A stretch of 64,000 nt of DNA from CBDCPI01 sp965220245 (GCA_965220245.1 CBDCPI010000008.1:372001-436000), one strand, 5' to 3'. Positions 25,895-34,674 are shown, counted from the stretch's first letter. Numbers and translations: made by a program. Notes: generated by a model from the sequence alone, not told the origin.

Positions 25895-26494
25895 TCAAGA
25901 ACCAGGCAACCCGCTCGTCCTCAAGATGCCATCCTGGGTTGCGCCAAAGGCCGAATAGCCGATGTTAGACCAATTGGGCAAGGCTGCGTAAACCAGGTCT
26001 CTAAGCTCGTCATCCCAGTCGCCGGGAACCAGCTTCACCCCCCGGAGGACCACATCAAAGTTGTCTGCTAGCAATGTTCCCAATGTCGAGCCGTGGATAT
26101 CGTCATCGACCCGGTCGGTATACTTTTGGGCGCCGGTCAACAGCCCGGAAAGCACCACGAATCCTATGACGACCCCCAAAGCCAGTCCGGCCAAGCGGTT
26201 GGCAAGTCCAAAGATTGGCAAAAACCGGAGCACTTGGCTCAACCAGAAGCTGAGTAGTGCGCTTAACAGCAATGCCCCCAGAAAAATGAGGGCAAACCCC
26301 GCAATCGCTTGGGTTCCTTCACTGTCGGTTATCACGGAGAATATGTTGCCCACGGTTTCACCAAAGCGGCTGGAAACAGCCAAGCCCGCTATGACCACCA
26401 TCAAAGGGATGGCCAGTCGGATGGCGCCGGTGGAAAATCCCCAAACCGCCGTGATGATCCAAATGATTACGATGAGCGCATCTATCCAGTTCAT
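25895..26494 (-). CDS. CvpA-family membrane protein
   Basis: 199 residues from ATG 26494, which follows a strong GGGGGAGGGGG purine tract; an earlier in-frame start adds 19 unsupported residues. Four hydrophobic segments (near 5-25, 28-45, 65-90 and 100-125) and the opening MNWIDALIVIIWIITAVWG match CvpA (colicin V production). The family affects envelope behaviour and colicin V export in E. coli; the exact role is unknown. The C-terminal 70 residues are soluble and less conserved. Confidence 0.72.
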   Translation of the reverse strand: MNWIDALIVIIWIITAVWGFSTGAIRLAIPLMVVIAGLAVSSRFGETVGNIFSVITDSEGTQAIAGFALIFLGALLLSALLSFWLSQVLRFLPIFGLANRLAGLALGVVIGFVVLSGLLTGAQKYTDRVDDDIHGSTLGTLLADNFDVVLRGVKLVPGDWDDELRDLVYAALPNWSNIGYSAFGATQDGILRTSGLPGS

Positions 26495-26694
26495 CCGCCC
26501 CCTCCCCCGGTAAACCAGTGTAATGCTGGCTCCTCCAAAACAGCCAACCAAGGCATACCGCCGGGGCTTATTCCAGTCTGGCTTAAGCCCCGGCGCAGCG
26601 TATTGGACAAATACCAGTTTAGCAGCGAGACTGCGTTAGCAGCTATCAGACTGGTGCGGGCTTAGGCTCATTTTGGCCCCCGGATCGACCGGGC

Positions 26695-27366
26695 TTAGGC
26701 CGTAGCGCTGGAGGTCTTAGTCCGATTGTTTATCAGCCGGGTACGGATCCCAATCAAGCCGATTAGCGCCATCCCGCCGAACAGATACCCGCCTACCACG
26801 TCACTGGGCCAATGGACGCCCAGGTATACGCGGGATGCGCCGACCGCCAGGACTAGGAGTACAACTATAACTTGCATGGTCCGCCGTATTCCCTTCTGCG
26901 CCACAAGCTCGTTGGTCCATAGCACCAACAGGCCGCCAAATATCATAGCGAATAAGGCATGGCTGCTGGGAAAGCTCAGGCTACCCGGTTCGGCGCCCGC
27001 TAGGAAGTACTCCGGGCGGGCCCGCCCGACGACATCTTTGAGCAAGAAACCCACCACGCAAGGCACCGCACTGAAGACCAAAACGAAGGCATCGACCCGC
27101 AGCCGCAGGGCCGCCAACCCCGCGGCCGAAACCAGCACCAAGATGGCCGACACCTTCCACTCGCCCAACCGGCTCACGGCCAGGGCTGCCCCATCTAGCC
27201 ACCCGCTCCGGTTGTCCTGAAACCCCTCCAATGCTTCGCGGTCACCCGGCAGTGGGGTATAGGTTGCTGCCAGGAGGAACAAGGCCGCGGTAAGCAGCAG
27301 CCCGCCGCCCGCCGCCCAACCCTTCCGAGGAATTTTGTAGCGAGAGACCTTGGCAATTAATGGCAT
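26695..27366 (-). CDS. PAP2-family membrane phosphatase
   Basis: 223 residues with six likely membrane segments. The three phosphatase motifs are present: KDVVGRARP, SFPSSHA and SRVYLGVHWPSDVVGG with the nucleophilic His. Members include undecaprenyl-diphosphatase (BcrC/PgpB-like) and phosphatidate phosphatases. The active site faces the periplasm or outside. It is divergent from cmk-plsC across about 90 bases; plsC's product acts in the same phospholipid pathway, which is suggestive only. Confidence 0.88.
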   Translation of the reverse strand: MPLIAKVSRYKIPRKGWAAGGGLLLTAALFLLAATYTPLPGDREALEGFQDNRSGWLDGAALAVSRLGEWKVSAILVLVSAAGLAALRLRVDAFVLVFSAVPCVVGFLLKDVVGRARPEYFLAGAEPGSLSFPSSHALFAMIFGGLLVLWTNELVAQKGIRRTMQVIVVLLVLAVGASRVYLGVHWPSDVVGGYLFGGMALIGLIGIRTRLINNRTKTSSATA

Positions 27367-27459
27367 GGCGGTAATCAGGTTATATCCAAATCGTAGGGCT
27401 GGCCGACCCTAACCGGGGTGTTATAATTCGCGGTACACCCAATTTCAAGAGGGAACACA

Positions 27460-28143
27460 ATCGCTGGTATCAGTGTAATCGCCATTGATGGGCCGGTAGC
27501 CGCCGGAAAAACCGTGGTGGGTCTGGGGTTAGCCCAAAGATTGGGCTTTAAATATCTGGACACCGGAGTCATGTACCGGGCGGTCACTTGGCTGGCTCTA
27601 GAGCGAAAGGTCAGTACTGATAACGAAGAAGCTTTGGCCGCGCTGGCCGAGGCGCATCCGGTGCGTCTGGCAAGCGGCAGCAGTGACCGAGTCGTGATTG
27701 GCGGCCACATCGTCGGCCCGGAACTAAGAGATGCCCGGGTAACGGGCGCCGTTTCCTTGGTCTCCCGGGTCCCATCGGTGCGCCGGGCCTTAGTCCGCCA
27801 ACAACGCTTGCTGGGGGACGAGGGTAACATAGTCATGGCCGGACGGGACATCGGCACGGTGGTGCTGCCCGACGCCGACCTCAAGATATTCCTTTCCGCC
27901 TCTCCGGAGATAAGGGCCCGGCGCAGGTGGCATGAAATGGCGGCCCGAGGCCAGCCGGTGGAGTTCCAACAAGTGCTGGAGGAAACCAAGACCCGGGACA
28001 AAATAGATTCCCAGCGGTCCGACTCCCCTCTTAGACCCGCTCCGGACGCATTTCACCTGGATTCCAGCGGTCTAAGCGCGGAGCAGGTTATCGACGTTGT
28101 TTTGAAGCAAATCGGCAAGATGTCCCAACCAGGCGCCCCATGA
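27460..28143 (+). CDS. cmk: Cytidylate kinase, apparent ATC start codon
   Basis: About 227 residues. The P-loop AIDGPVAAGKT (residues 8-18) is followed by GFKYLDTGVMYRAVT, GRDIGTVVLPDADLKIFL and RRRWHEMAARG, all cytidylate kinase marks. It makes CDP from CMP. There is no ATG, GTG or TTG between the in-frame stop at 27424 and the P-loop. The first canonical start, GTG 27514, would delete the nucleotide-binding loop. AGAGGG at 27448-27453, six bases before ATC 27460, suggests initiation there. It overlaps plsC by ATGA. Confidence 0.85.
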   Translation: MAGISVIAIDGPVAAGKTVVGLGLAQRLGFKYLDTGVMYRAVTWLALERKVSTDNEEALAALAEAHPVRLASGSSDRVVIGGHIVGPELRDARVTGAVSLVSRVPSVRRALVRQQRLLGDEGNIVMAGRDIGTVVLPDADLKIFLSASPEIRARRRWHEMAARGQPVEFQQVLEETKTRDKIDSQRSDSPLRPAPDAFHLDSSGLSAEQVIDVVLKQIGKMSQPGAP

Positions 28144-28835
28144 CCCTTCTCTACCTCTTGGGCTCGTCGCTGGCCCGGTTCTGTTTCCACACCTTCGGCC
28201 GCCTGAAAGTGACCGGCCGCGAGAGTGTACCGCCTTTCGGCCCGCTCATTGTGGTGTCCAACCACCTATCCTTTACCGACCCGCCGGTATTGACCGCCAG
28301 TATCCCCCGGCCGTTATATTTCATCGGCAAAAAGGAGCTATTCGCCCACCCGGTTGCTCGCTACCTCCTGACGAAAGTCCACGTTTTACCCCACGACCGT
28401 TCCGGGCCCGGCACCGGCGCCTTGCGAGTCTTATTCCGAATGCTGGCCCAAGACCGGGCGGTGGTGGTATTTCCGGAGGGGCATCGCAGCCCCGACCACA
28501 CATTGAAAGAAGGGTTGGTCGGCGTCGTCTACCTGGCGCTCAAGTCTCAAGCGCCGATCTTGCCGGTGGGGGTGACCGGGACCGAAAAAATCCGCGGATG
28601 GCGGATGCCCATCCCTCTTTGCCGTTTCAGCGCCAACATCGGGCAACCCTTTTCCCTCCCGGTGATAGAGGGGCATCCCAGCCGGGAGGTCATGAACAGT
28701 ATGCTGGACCTGATCATGGGCCGCATCGCTGCCCTACTGCCGCCGGAATACCGGGGAGCCTACGCGGACCAAGTTTCCCGCGCTCCCACCTCCACTAATA
28801 CTGCTACCCTCGGGCTGCCCGCCGACGGGCCGTAG
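28140..28835 (+). CDS. plsC: 1-acyl-sn-glycerol-3-phosphate acyltransferase
   Basis: 231 residues. Acyltransferase motif I is SNHLSFTDPP (catalytic His and Asp); motif III is FPEGHRSPD; and ILPVGVTGTEKI fits motif IV. An N-terminal hydrophobic segment anchors it to the membrane. It acylates lysophosphatidate to phosphatidate. The start overlaps the cmk stop by four bases (ATGA), so the two are translationally coupled, a common cmk-plsC arrangement. Confidence 0.92.
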   Translation: MTLLYLLGSSLARFCFHTFGRLKVTGRESVPPFGPLIVVSNHLSFTDPPVLTASIPRPLYFIGKKELFAHPVARYLLTKVHVLPHDRSGPGTGALRVLFRMLAQDRAVVVFPEGHRSPDHTLKEGLVGVVYLALKSQAPILPVGVTGTEKIRGWRMPIPLCRFSANIGQPFSLPVIEGHPSREVMNSMLDLIMGRIAALLPPEYRGAYADQVSRAPTSTNTATLGLPADGP

Positions 28836-28939
28836 GCGTTACTCTTCGGAAACTGGCTAAAGCCAAGATTCAGGCTTTACAATAACCGCAGGTGAGATGG
28901 CGCCACGTGGGCCGCTGCAAGAACAACCGGGAGAAACGT

Positions 28940-29158
28940 ATGCAACAGGCTTCGAAATTCGGAATCTATTTCAATGCTGCTGAAAATCAGGTGGTGCGGA
29001 TAAACTCTCCCTACTGGATACCCGAGGAGCCAGACTGGGTGTTTTTGACCCCTGAAGTCAACGCCACCCTGCTGTCAATCCGGGAGTTAGCCAAGGAGCA
29101 GGGGGCCTCCGCCGACCCCGACTCCATTAAGTGGGGCACCATACCGCTGCGGGACTAG
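28940..29158 (+). CDS. Small conserved-looking hypothetical protein
   Basis: 72 residues from ATG 28940 (GGGAG about seven bases upstream; an in-frame ATG at 28892 is less likely). MQQASKFGIYFNAAENQVVR and WIPEEPDWVFLTPEVNATLL are well-formed and coding-like, but I recognise no family. The stop codon lies in the left end of a family D/B repeat. Confidence 0.55.
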   Translation: MQQASKFGIYFNAAENQVVRINSPYWIPEEPDWVFLTPEVNATLLSIRELAKEQGASADPDSIKWGTIPLRD

Positions 29159-29332
29159 GTTATGTTGACATTTCATGTCATTCCGAGCGGAGCGAGGAAT
29201 CTAAAATGACCGCCGACCAAACCGGCTTTCCTCGCCGATGCGTTTACTCCGCAGCGACGCCGGGCAAAGAAAAGGCATCGGCGGCCAGGATTTTAGACCC
29301 TGAACGGGGACAGGGTGACAGAAGGATAGTAC
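29156..29332. repeat. Composite palindromic repeat (family D left end, family B core)
   Basis: The left edge TAGGTTATGTTGACATTT matches the end of the element at 52137-52301. The inside, GTCATTCCGAGCGGAGCGAG ... AGGATTTTAGACCC ... CAGGGTGACA, is the family B palindrome. The right inverted end is degenerate (GTGACAGAAGGATA). No gene in 29159-29395. Confidence 0.55.
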
Positions 29333-29395
29333 CCCGGGCCATCTGGCAGCATGGAGGGGCTATACAGTGTTACCGGGCCCTGCCTTCGACGTTTC

Positions 29396-30580
29396 TTAGG
29401 TGGAAAGGGACTCTTGGCGTCCCTTGGCCCAACCGGGGAAGGCCGGCATGACCTCTTCCGCAAACATGGTCAACTGGTCTTTGAAGACCTCCAGCGGCAT
29501 ACCCATCACCGCCCCCACGTTGACCCGTTCCACTCCGGGGTATTCCTCTTCCACCTTCTTCAGATGTTCAATGATGATTTCGGGAGGCCCGCACAACCAG
29601 GTGTGGTTCTCCACCGCCTCCTCCAGCGTGGGCAATGCAACTCCCCTGGTAGTGCGGATGTTGGCCACGGACTCGATCTGCTCCGGGCTAAGGGCGGTGA
29701 GGCCCAAGGGGGCCGCAAACTTCAACGCTTCTTCAAAATAGGTCTTGGCCTGCTTTATGGCCTTTTCCGTGGTTTCGGCAATGAAGAACCGGTAGCCAAG
29801 GGCCACGTCTTCTCCCCGGCCCAACTCCCTGCCATAACTCGCCGCCGCTTGTTGAAAGAGTTCCACCCGTTCACTGATCCGGGGCTCAGGGGTATTGGAG
29901 ATCAGCGGCTTTATGCCCATCTTCGCCATGAAATCTATGCCCCTAGGGTTGCCGCTCACCAGTGGCTGCCAGACCTCCACCGGCTGATTGACCGGACGGG
30001 GCACCAACGACAGCTTCTCCAGGGTGTAGCCCCGGTAGGGGACCCGCGCCGGGATGCGAAAGTGTTTGCCTTCGTGGGAGAAGGACTCTTCGCGGAAGGC
30101 TTTAAGGACGACCTCGACCTGCTCCTCGAACAACTCTCGATTGGCGTCGCCATCCAGCATCGGTGAGCCAAAGGTCTCCACCTCGCGGGTGTGGTAGCCC
30201 CGGCCGACGCCGAAAATCACCCGGCCTTTGGTCAGGATGTCCGCCATGGCAAAGTCTTCCGCCAAGCGCAGCGGGTGCCACATTGGGGTGATGTTGAACC
30301 CGCAACCATACCGCAGCCGCTCCGTCTGGGTGGCCAGGTACAAGCCCAGCATCAAGAGATTGGGGATTCCCTCGTACCCTTCCGGCTGGAAGTGGTGCTC
30401 AGCCATCCAGAACTCGTTGTAGCCGTGGTGCTCCAGGTGCTTGGCGATCTCCAGCGCCCAGTTAAAGGTCGAGGCTAGCTCGTCATTGGAATACCAACGG
30501 TCGTTGGCGGGCGTGCCGTCGAACCCGATGTCATTGGTGACTACATGGCCCGCGTAAGATGCGGAAAAGTTGGTGAACAT
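29396..30580 (-). CDS. LLM-class (bacterial luciferase-like) monooxygenase
   Basis: 394 residues, a TIM-barrel flavin-dependent oxidoreductase. Visible marks: EFWMAEHHFQPEGYEGIPNL, the GCGFNITPMWHPLRLAEDFA strand, ILTKGRVIFGVGRGYHTREV and a C-terminal GPPEIIIEHLKKVEEEYPGV. These enzymes use reduced FMN from a partner reductase to oxidise carbonyls, sulfonates or similar. GAGGG precedes ATG 30580. The substrate is unknown; no reductase gene lies nearby. Multiple such genes are characteristic of SAR202-type Chloroflexota. Confidence 0.88.
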   Translation of the reverse strand: MFTNFSASYAGHVVTNDIGFDGTPANDRWYSNDELASTFNWALEIAKHLEHHGYNEFWMAEHHFQPEGYEGIPNLLMLGLYLATQTERLRYGCGFNITPMWHPLRLAEDFAMADILTKGRVIFGVGRGYHTREVETFGSPMLDGDANRELFEEQVEVVLKAFREESFSHEGKHFRIPARVPYRGYTLEKLSLVPRPVNQPVEVWQPLVSGNPRGIDFMAKMGIKPLISNTPEPRISERVELFQQAAASYGRELGRGEDVALGYRFFIAETTEKAIKQAKTYFEEALKFAAPLGLTALSPEQIESVANIRTTRGVALPTLEEAVENHTWLCGPPEIIIEHLKKVEEEYPGVERVNVGAVMGMPLEVFKDQLTMFAEEVMPAFPGWAKGRQESLST

Positions 30581-30679
30581 CTCTGTCCCTCGTTAATTGT
30601 CTTGATTCCGGAGCACTCGACGCCAAGGATTCCAAGCGGCTCGAACCAAAACGCCAGCACAATCCTTGGCCCGGAATTA

Positions 30680-31594
30680 CTAGCTGGCAGTTTGGCCTGG
30701 GGCCGGGTTGAACAGCTCGAAACCCAAGGTAACCGGCGCCACCCGGACCAACTCCTCGACCGTCCAGCGGCCCTCCTTGTTAATGGTCTTTACCGGCTCC
30801 GGCTCGTTTAGCAGCGTTATCAGTCCTTCGGTGACGTGGAACACGTGACCGTTAACGTGGGCCGCTTCGTCGGAGGCCAACCAAGCTACCATGGGAGCAA
30901 CGTCCTCGGGGCCGCCCCTCAAAGTGCTGGAGGCCCCGGTGATGCCGCGGGCGGCTCTCAGTTCCCGGGCTTCATCGGGTACGCTCACCGTCATGCGAGT
31001 GGCGGCGCTGGGAGAGATAGCGTTGGCGGTGACGCCGTACCGGCCCATGTCCCGGGCAACTACCCGGGTGAACCCGGCGATGCCATCTTTAGCTGCGCCA
31101 TAGTTGGCCTGCCCCGAGTTGCCGTACAACCCCGAGGTGGAGCTAAAGGTAATCACCCGGCCGGACCGCTGCTGCCGGAAGAGGATACAGGCGTGCTTTA
31201 CCACGGTGAAGGTGCCCTTCAGGTGCACCGCGATAACGTCGTCCCACTCCTCTTCGGACATGTTAAAGACCATCCGGTCACGCAGGATGCCGGCCACGGT
31301 AACCACGATGTCCAGCTTGCCGAAGTTGTCGACGGCGGTTTGAACGATTCTTTCCCCGCCTTCCATGCTGGTCACCGACTCGGTGCAGGCCACCGCGGTG
31401 CCGCCGGACTCCCTGATGTCCGCGACCACTTGCTCGGCGATGGAGGTGTCAAAGCCGCTGCCGTCCACATTCACGCCAGGGTCAACCACCACCACGCTGG
31501 CGCCTTCTTCGGCCATCAGCTTGGCGACCCCTTGGCCGATGCCCCGGCCGGCTCCGGTAACGATGGCTACTTTATCCTGCAACAGGTTGGCCAT
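30680..31594 (-). CDS. SDR-family dehydrogenase, paralogue 1
   Basis: 304 residues. Classical SDR: VAIVTGAGRGIGQGVAKLMA (cofactor loop), VTVAGILRDRM in place of NAG, Ser in TFSSTSGLYG and YGAAK as the catalytic Tyr/Lys. The insertion VVVVDPGVNVDGSGFDTS after strand 2 matches the (3R)-hydroxyacyl-CoA dehydrogenase part of MFE-2-type proteins, which act in acyl-chain degradation. It is closely similar to the SDR at 32957-33886. MaoC-type hydratase genes nearby fit a beta-oxidation-like sequence. Confidence 0.88.
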   Translation of the reverse strand: MANLLQDKVAIVTGAGRGIGQGVAKLMAEEGASVVVVDPGVNVDGSGFDTSIAEQVVADIRESGGTAVACTESVTSMEGGERIVQTAVDNFGKLDIVVTVAGILRDRMVFNMSEEEWDDVIAVHLKGTFTVVKHACILFRQQRSGRVITFSSTSGLYGNSGQANYGAAKDGIAGFTRVVARDMGRYGVTANAISPSAATRMTVSVPDEARELRAARGITGASSTLRGGPEDVAPMVAWLASDEAAHVNGHVFHVTEGLITLLNEPEPVKTINKEGRWTVEELVRVAPVTLGFELFNPAPGQTAS

Positions 31595-31692
31595 TTAGAC
31601 GCTACCTCATTTAAGATCGGGATACACGGTCAGATTGGGTTAGGCGATGAGATTAAGCTAAGCCGGGAGACCGCGCGGCGCGGAAAACCGGA

Positions 31693-32121
31693 CTACCCAC
31701 TCCGTTCCCAGACCAAGGTTAAGGTTAGCCGGTTTCGCTGGCCCACAAAGGGCGGAGTGGTTAGGGTCAGCTTGCCTTCGGCGAAGCTGTACAACCGCAT
31801 TTGGTCTTGACCCACCCAGTTAGGGAATAAGCTGCCTTGCACGTGATGAGTGACCTTACTCTCCGCCTCGTCAACATCGTAGGTGCCGTAGTAGGCCACG
31901 TAACCCTCGAAAGCAGCCTTGATTTCTTCCGGGGTCCCCCGCAACAGATTGCCGGATTCAAACAAGGGGCGCCCATCGCCCTGAATCTGTCCGCTAAAAT
32001 GGCCCGCCCCGTCGTACACCAACAATCCCGACGGGTTCGATCCGTAGGGATTGGTTACCCGTCCGTCAGACCACCGCCCTTCGCAACAGAGCAGCCGCCA
32101 TACGCCAATAAAACGGTCGAT
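31693..32121 (-). CDS. Lipocalin-like (Lipocalin_5) protein, apparent ATC start
   Basis: About 142 residues. FIGVWRLLCCEGRWSDGRVT near the start, PYGSNPSGLLVYDGAGHFSG, EGYVAYYGTYDVDEAESKVT and PNWVGQDQMRLYSF follow the Lipocalin_5 family throughout. The conserved W-R-L start lies upstream of every canonical start codon. ATC 32121 is six bases after AGAGGGG and three bases after the upstream gene's stop, so it is the likely start, as in cmk. Bacterial members bind small lipophilic molecules; no substrate is known. Translation is probably coupled to the retropepsin-like gene upstream. Confidence 0.72.
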   Translation of the reverse strand: MDRFIGVWRLLCCEGRWSDGRVTNPYGSNPSGLLVYDGAGHFSGQIQGDGRPLFESGNLLRGTPEEIKAAFEGYVAYYGTYDVDEAESKVTHHVQGSLFPNWVGQDQMRLYSFAEGKLTLTTPPFVGQRNRLTLTLVWERSG

Positions 32122-32124
32122 AGC

Positions 32125-32493
32125 TTACCCCTCTTCCCGCATCAAAAGAGCCCGAGTGGGAGCAAGGCGCCGGCCCACTGGATCGACGACCATCGTGACT
32201 CCTTCCAGGGCGTGAGCGCCCATTAGCGGGGGGGCGTTATCATCAGCAAACACAACGATGGTCGGAGCTGTGACGCCGTCTATTCGCACTGTTGCGAACC
32301 CGATTTCCTGCTCGATTACGCCTCCGTCAGCCAACTCAAACTCCAATCGGCGTTGCGGAACTATTCCCAACCGGCGCAGCATCGAGGCCGACAGCGAGGC
32401 GTAAGAAGCGCCAGTGTCAACCAGCGCTTGCACTGTCTCCTCGCGGTCTCCATCGGCGCTCAGCACCGTCAATGGCCAGTGGAACGTTCCCAT
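32125..32493 (-). CDS. Retropepsin-like (clan AA) aspartyl protease, copy 1
   Basis: 122 residues from ATG 32493 (GGAGG five bases upstream). One aspartic-protease lobe: VQALVDTGASYASLSASML with the DTG catalytic triplet, and APPLMGAHALEGVTM for the second conserved strand. Such single-lobe proteins must dimerise to form an active site. It is roughly 80% identical to copy 2 at 32586-32954, a recent tandem duplication. Substrates of these small bacterial retropepsins are unknown. The lipocalin-like gene follows directly. Confidence 0.8.
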   Translation of the reverse strand: MGTFHWPLTVLSADGDREETVQALVDTGASYASLSASMLRRLGIVPQRRLEFELADGGVIEQEIGFATVRIDGVTAPTIVVFADDNAPPLMGAHALEGVTMVVDPVGRRLAPTRALLMREEG

Positions 32494-32585
32494 CGCAGCC
32501 TCCATTCAAGCCTTCGTCAGGGCCTCAGGCAAAAGGCTACTCCCACGAGGGAGTAGCGGGCGCCGGGTTATTACGGTCGACAGCC

Positions 32586-32954
32586 TTACCACTCTTCTCG
32601 CATCAAAAGCGCTCTGGTGGGCGCCAGGCGTCGGCCCACCGGGTCTACCACCATGGTGACACCTTCCAAAGTGTCGGCCCCCAACAAAAGGGGCGCATTC
32701 TCGGCGCCGAATACCACAATTCTAGTGGCCTCTACACCCTCGACCCGCAGCCTGGCTTCACCTATTTCCTGCTCGATAACCTCCCCGTTGGCCAGCTCAA
32801 ACTCCAATCGGCGTTGCGGAACTATTCCCAACCGGCGTAGCATCGCGGCAGGGAGCGAGGTATAAGTAGCGCCGGTATCCACCAGCGCTTGCACCGTCTC
32901 CTCGCGGTCTCCGGCGGCGCTCAGCACCGTCAATGGCCAGTGGAACGTTCCCAA
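32586..32954 (-). CDS. Retropepsin-like (clan AA) aspartyl protease, copy 2
   Basis: 122 residues, same length as copy 1. The catalytic triplet is in VQALVDTGATYTSLPAAML, and the C-terminus ends RALLMREEW. The start is TTG 32954, where copy 1 has ATG; it lies two bases after the stop of the upstream SDR, with AGGGAG eight bases upstream. The two copies share start and end residues exactly. It is part of the SDR-protease-protease-lipocalin-SDR run on the minus strand. Confidence 0.8.
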   Translation of the reverse strand: MGTFHWPLTVLSAAGDREETVQALVDTGATYTSLPAAMLRRLGIVPQRRLEFELANGEVIEQEIGEARLRVEGVEATRIVVFGAENAPLLLGADTLEGVTMVVDPVGRRLAPTRALLMREEW

Positions 32955-32956
32955 GG

Positions 32957-33886
32957 CTACTCCCTCGGGGGAGCCGCGGGGGCCGGGTTATCGATGCCTC
33001 TGGTTAAAACGTCCCGGGCCAACGGCGCCAGGTCCTCCAAGGACCAGTGCCCCTCGGGATTGTAGATGGCTTGGAGAGGCCTGGGCTGGGACATCAACGA
33101 CACGCGGCTGCCGTAGACCAAGAAGGTCTGGGCGTTGATGTTGACAGCATAGTCGCTGGCCAGGTAGCAAACGAAGGGGGCTACGTCGTCGGGGTCCATA
33201 CTCTGAAGTTCATCTTCCCCGGAAATCGGGGCTACGCCGCCGCGGGCCCGAAGCTCCGCCGCCGTGTCGGGAATGGCGCCGATCATGCGGGTACTAGCCC
33301 GGGGAGCGATGGCGTTGGCGGTTACTCCGTAGCGTCCCATGTCGCGAGCGACTACCTTGGTAAAACCGGCGATGCCCGACTTGGCGGCCCCGTAGTTGGC
33401 TTGCCCGGAGTTACCCACCAAGCCCGACTCGGAGCTAAAAGTGATGATCCGTCCGGAGCGCTGCTGGCGGAATAGAATGCAAGCGTGCTTTACCACCGTA
33501 AAGGTGCCCTTGAGGTGCACTGAGATAACGTCGTCCCACTCCTGCTCCGACATATTAAAGACCATGCGATCGCGCAGGATGCCGGCGCAGGTGACAACGA
33601 TATCCAGCTTGCCGAAGTTATCGATGGCCGTCTGAACGATTTTCTCTCCGCCCTCCATGGTGGTCACCGACTCGGTGCAGGGCACGGCTTCTCCACCGGC
33701 GGTCTTAATCTCGGAGGACACCTGTTCGGCTACCGAGTGGTCCAGTCCGCTGCCGTCCACATTAACGCCGGGGTCAACCACCACCACCTGGGAGCCTTCT
33801 TCCGCCATCAGCTTGGCCACCCCCCGGCCGATGCCCCGCCCGGCCCCGGTGACTATGGCCACCTTGTCTTGCAATATATTTGCCAT
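32957..33886 (-). CDS. SDR-family dehydrogenase, paralogue 2
   Basis: 309 residues from ATG 33886 (CAGGAGG seven bases upstream; an upstream in-frame start at 33931 is not needed). VAIVTGAGRGIGRGVAKLMA, VVVVDPGVNVDGSGLDHS, VTCAGILRDRM and YGAAK repeat those of paralogue 1 almost word for word; the central and C-terminal parts diverge. It also fits the (3R)-hydroxyacyl-CoA dehydrogenase group. Likely first gene of the run that continues into the retropepsin-like pair. Confidence 0.88.
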   Translation of the reverse strand: MANILQDKVAIVTGAGRGIGRGVAKLMAEEGSQVVVVDPGVNVDGSGLDHSVAEQVSSEIKTAGGEAVPCTESVTTMEGGEKIVQTAIDNFGKLDIVVTCAGILRDRMVFNMSEQEWDDVISVHLKGTFTVVKHACILFRQQRSGRIITFSSESGLVGNSGQANYGAAKSGIAGFTKVVARDMGRYGVTANAIAPRASTRMIGAIPDTAAELRARGGVAPISGEDELQSMDPDDVAPFVCYLASDYAVNINAQTFLVYGSRVSLMSQPRPLQAIYNPEGHWSLEDLAPLARDVLTRGIDNPAPAAPPRE

Positions 33887-34239
33887 ATCGCCTCCTGAGA
33901 AGCCCGGTTGCCTGATAATCCCCGGTGCCAACTCCCGATGGCTACGCTCTCAACTGAGGGTAGTCGACAAAATGAAACTTAGGTTAATCGTCAATTGGCC
34001 TTCGCGCCAAATCATACTTGGGGTAAGAATTGCACCCAATTACCGTAGTCTAGCCACCGGCGCCGCTGATACATTAGGTAGACTGTAATCCCTTATAATA
34101 GGACGGCCCTCCTTTCAGTTAGCCAAGAGCACGGGTTTCGAGTAATGTCTCTAGCGGACTATTTTCTCGGTACCGCCCCGGTGCATCGCAAAGGCAACCC
34201 GAAGCGGGTTGCGTCGGGGAAGGAGGGACGCCGCCGGGA
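33887..34239. other. Intergenic stretch, nothing firm
   Basis: 353 bases between the MaoC gene and SDR paralogue 2. On the minus strand it contains TATTATAAGGGATTACAG near 34090-34110, which has a possible -10 box but no -35 at proper distance. No coding frame, RNA or repeat was recognised. Confidence 0.4.
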
Positions 34240-34674
34240 CTAGGCGCCTCGAGAAGGTAGGGCCACCGTCGCGGTGCCGGGAGTCGTTTTTTGGGCGTCC
34301 ACATTCTCCAACCAGATTTCGCAGTCGACCAAGTGCTGCCCGCCTTCCTGGTACTTTCGGGTAACCGTACCCTTGGCGGTTATCGGGCTGCCGGGCACGT
34401 CCATGCCCCGGTACTGGCAACCGAGGCGCTTCAAGTACCCCTGGGAGCCGATCCATTGCGTGACCAACTGGCCCAAAAAGGCGTTCTTGAGAGCGCCATG
34501 AATAATCACGTTGTCCAGACCGGTGCCTTGAGCGAAGTCCTTGTCGTAATGAATTTCGTAGTAGTCTCCCGAGGCCCCGGCATACTGCACCAGTTGCCTG
34601 GTGGTGGGGTGCTTGACCATTGCTGGCAAGTCCATCCCCTCATTAACGTCTTCCCAATATAGTTGGTCGCCCAT
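34240..34674 (-). CDS. MaoC-like hydratase
   Basis: 144 residues of hotdog fold with YAGASGDYYEIHYDKDFAQG, the hydratase-2 motif with catalytic Asp and His, and IIHGALKNAFLGQLV for the central helix. It would hydrate an enoyl-CoA or dehydrate a hydroxyacyl-CoA. The partner encoded upstream (34866-35324) is the N-terminal-type hotdog, and together they could make one two-hotdog enzyme. ATG 34674 begins MGDQLYWEDV as family members do. Confidence 0.85.
   Translation of the reverse strand: MGDQLYWEDVNEGMDLPAMVKHPTTRQLVQYAGASGDYYEIHYDKDFAQGTGLDNVIIHGALKNAFLGQLVTQWIGSQGYLKRLGCQYRGMDVPGSPITAKGTVTRKYQEGGQHLVDCEIWLENVDAQKTTPGTATVALPSRGA

Noticed and set aside
26561..26594. CCGGGGCTTA...TAAGCCCCGG hairpin between PAP2 and cvpA genes as a terminator
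   Set aside because: No run of T follows on either strand.
27514..28143. GTG 27514 as the true start of cmk
   Set aside because: It would remove the nucleotide-binding P-loop, which is intact in frame just upstream.
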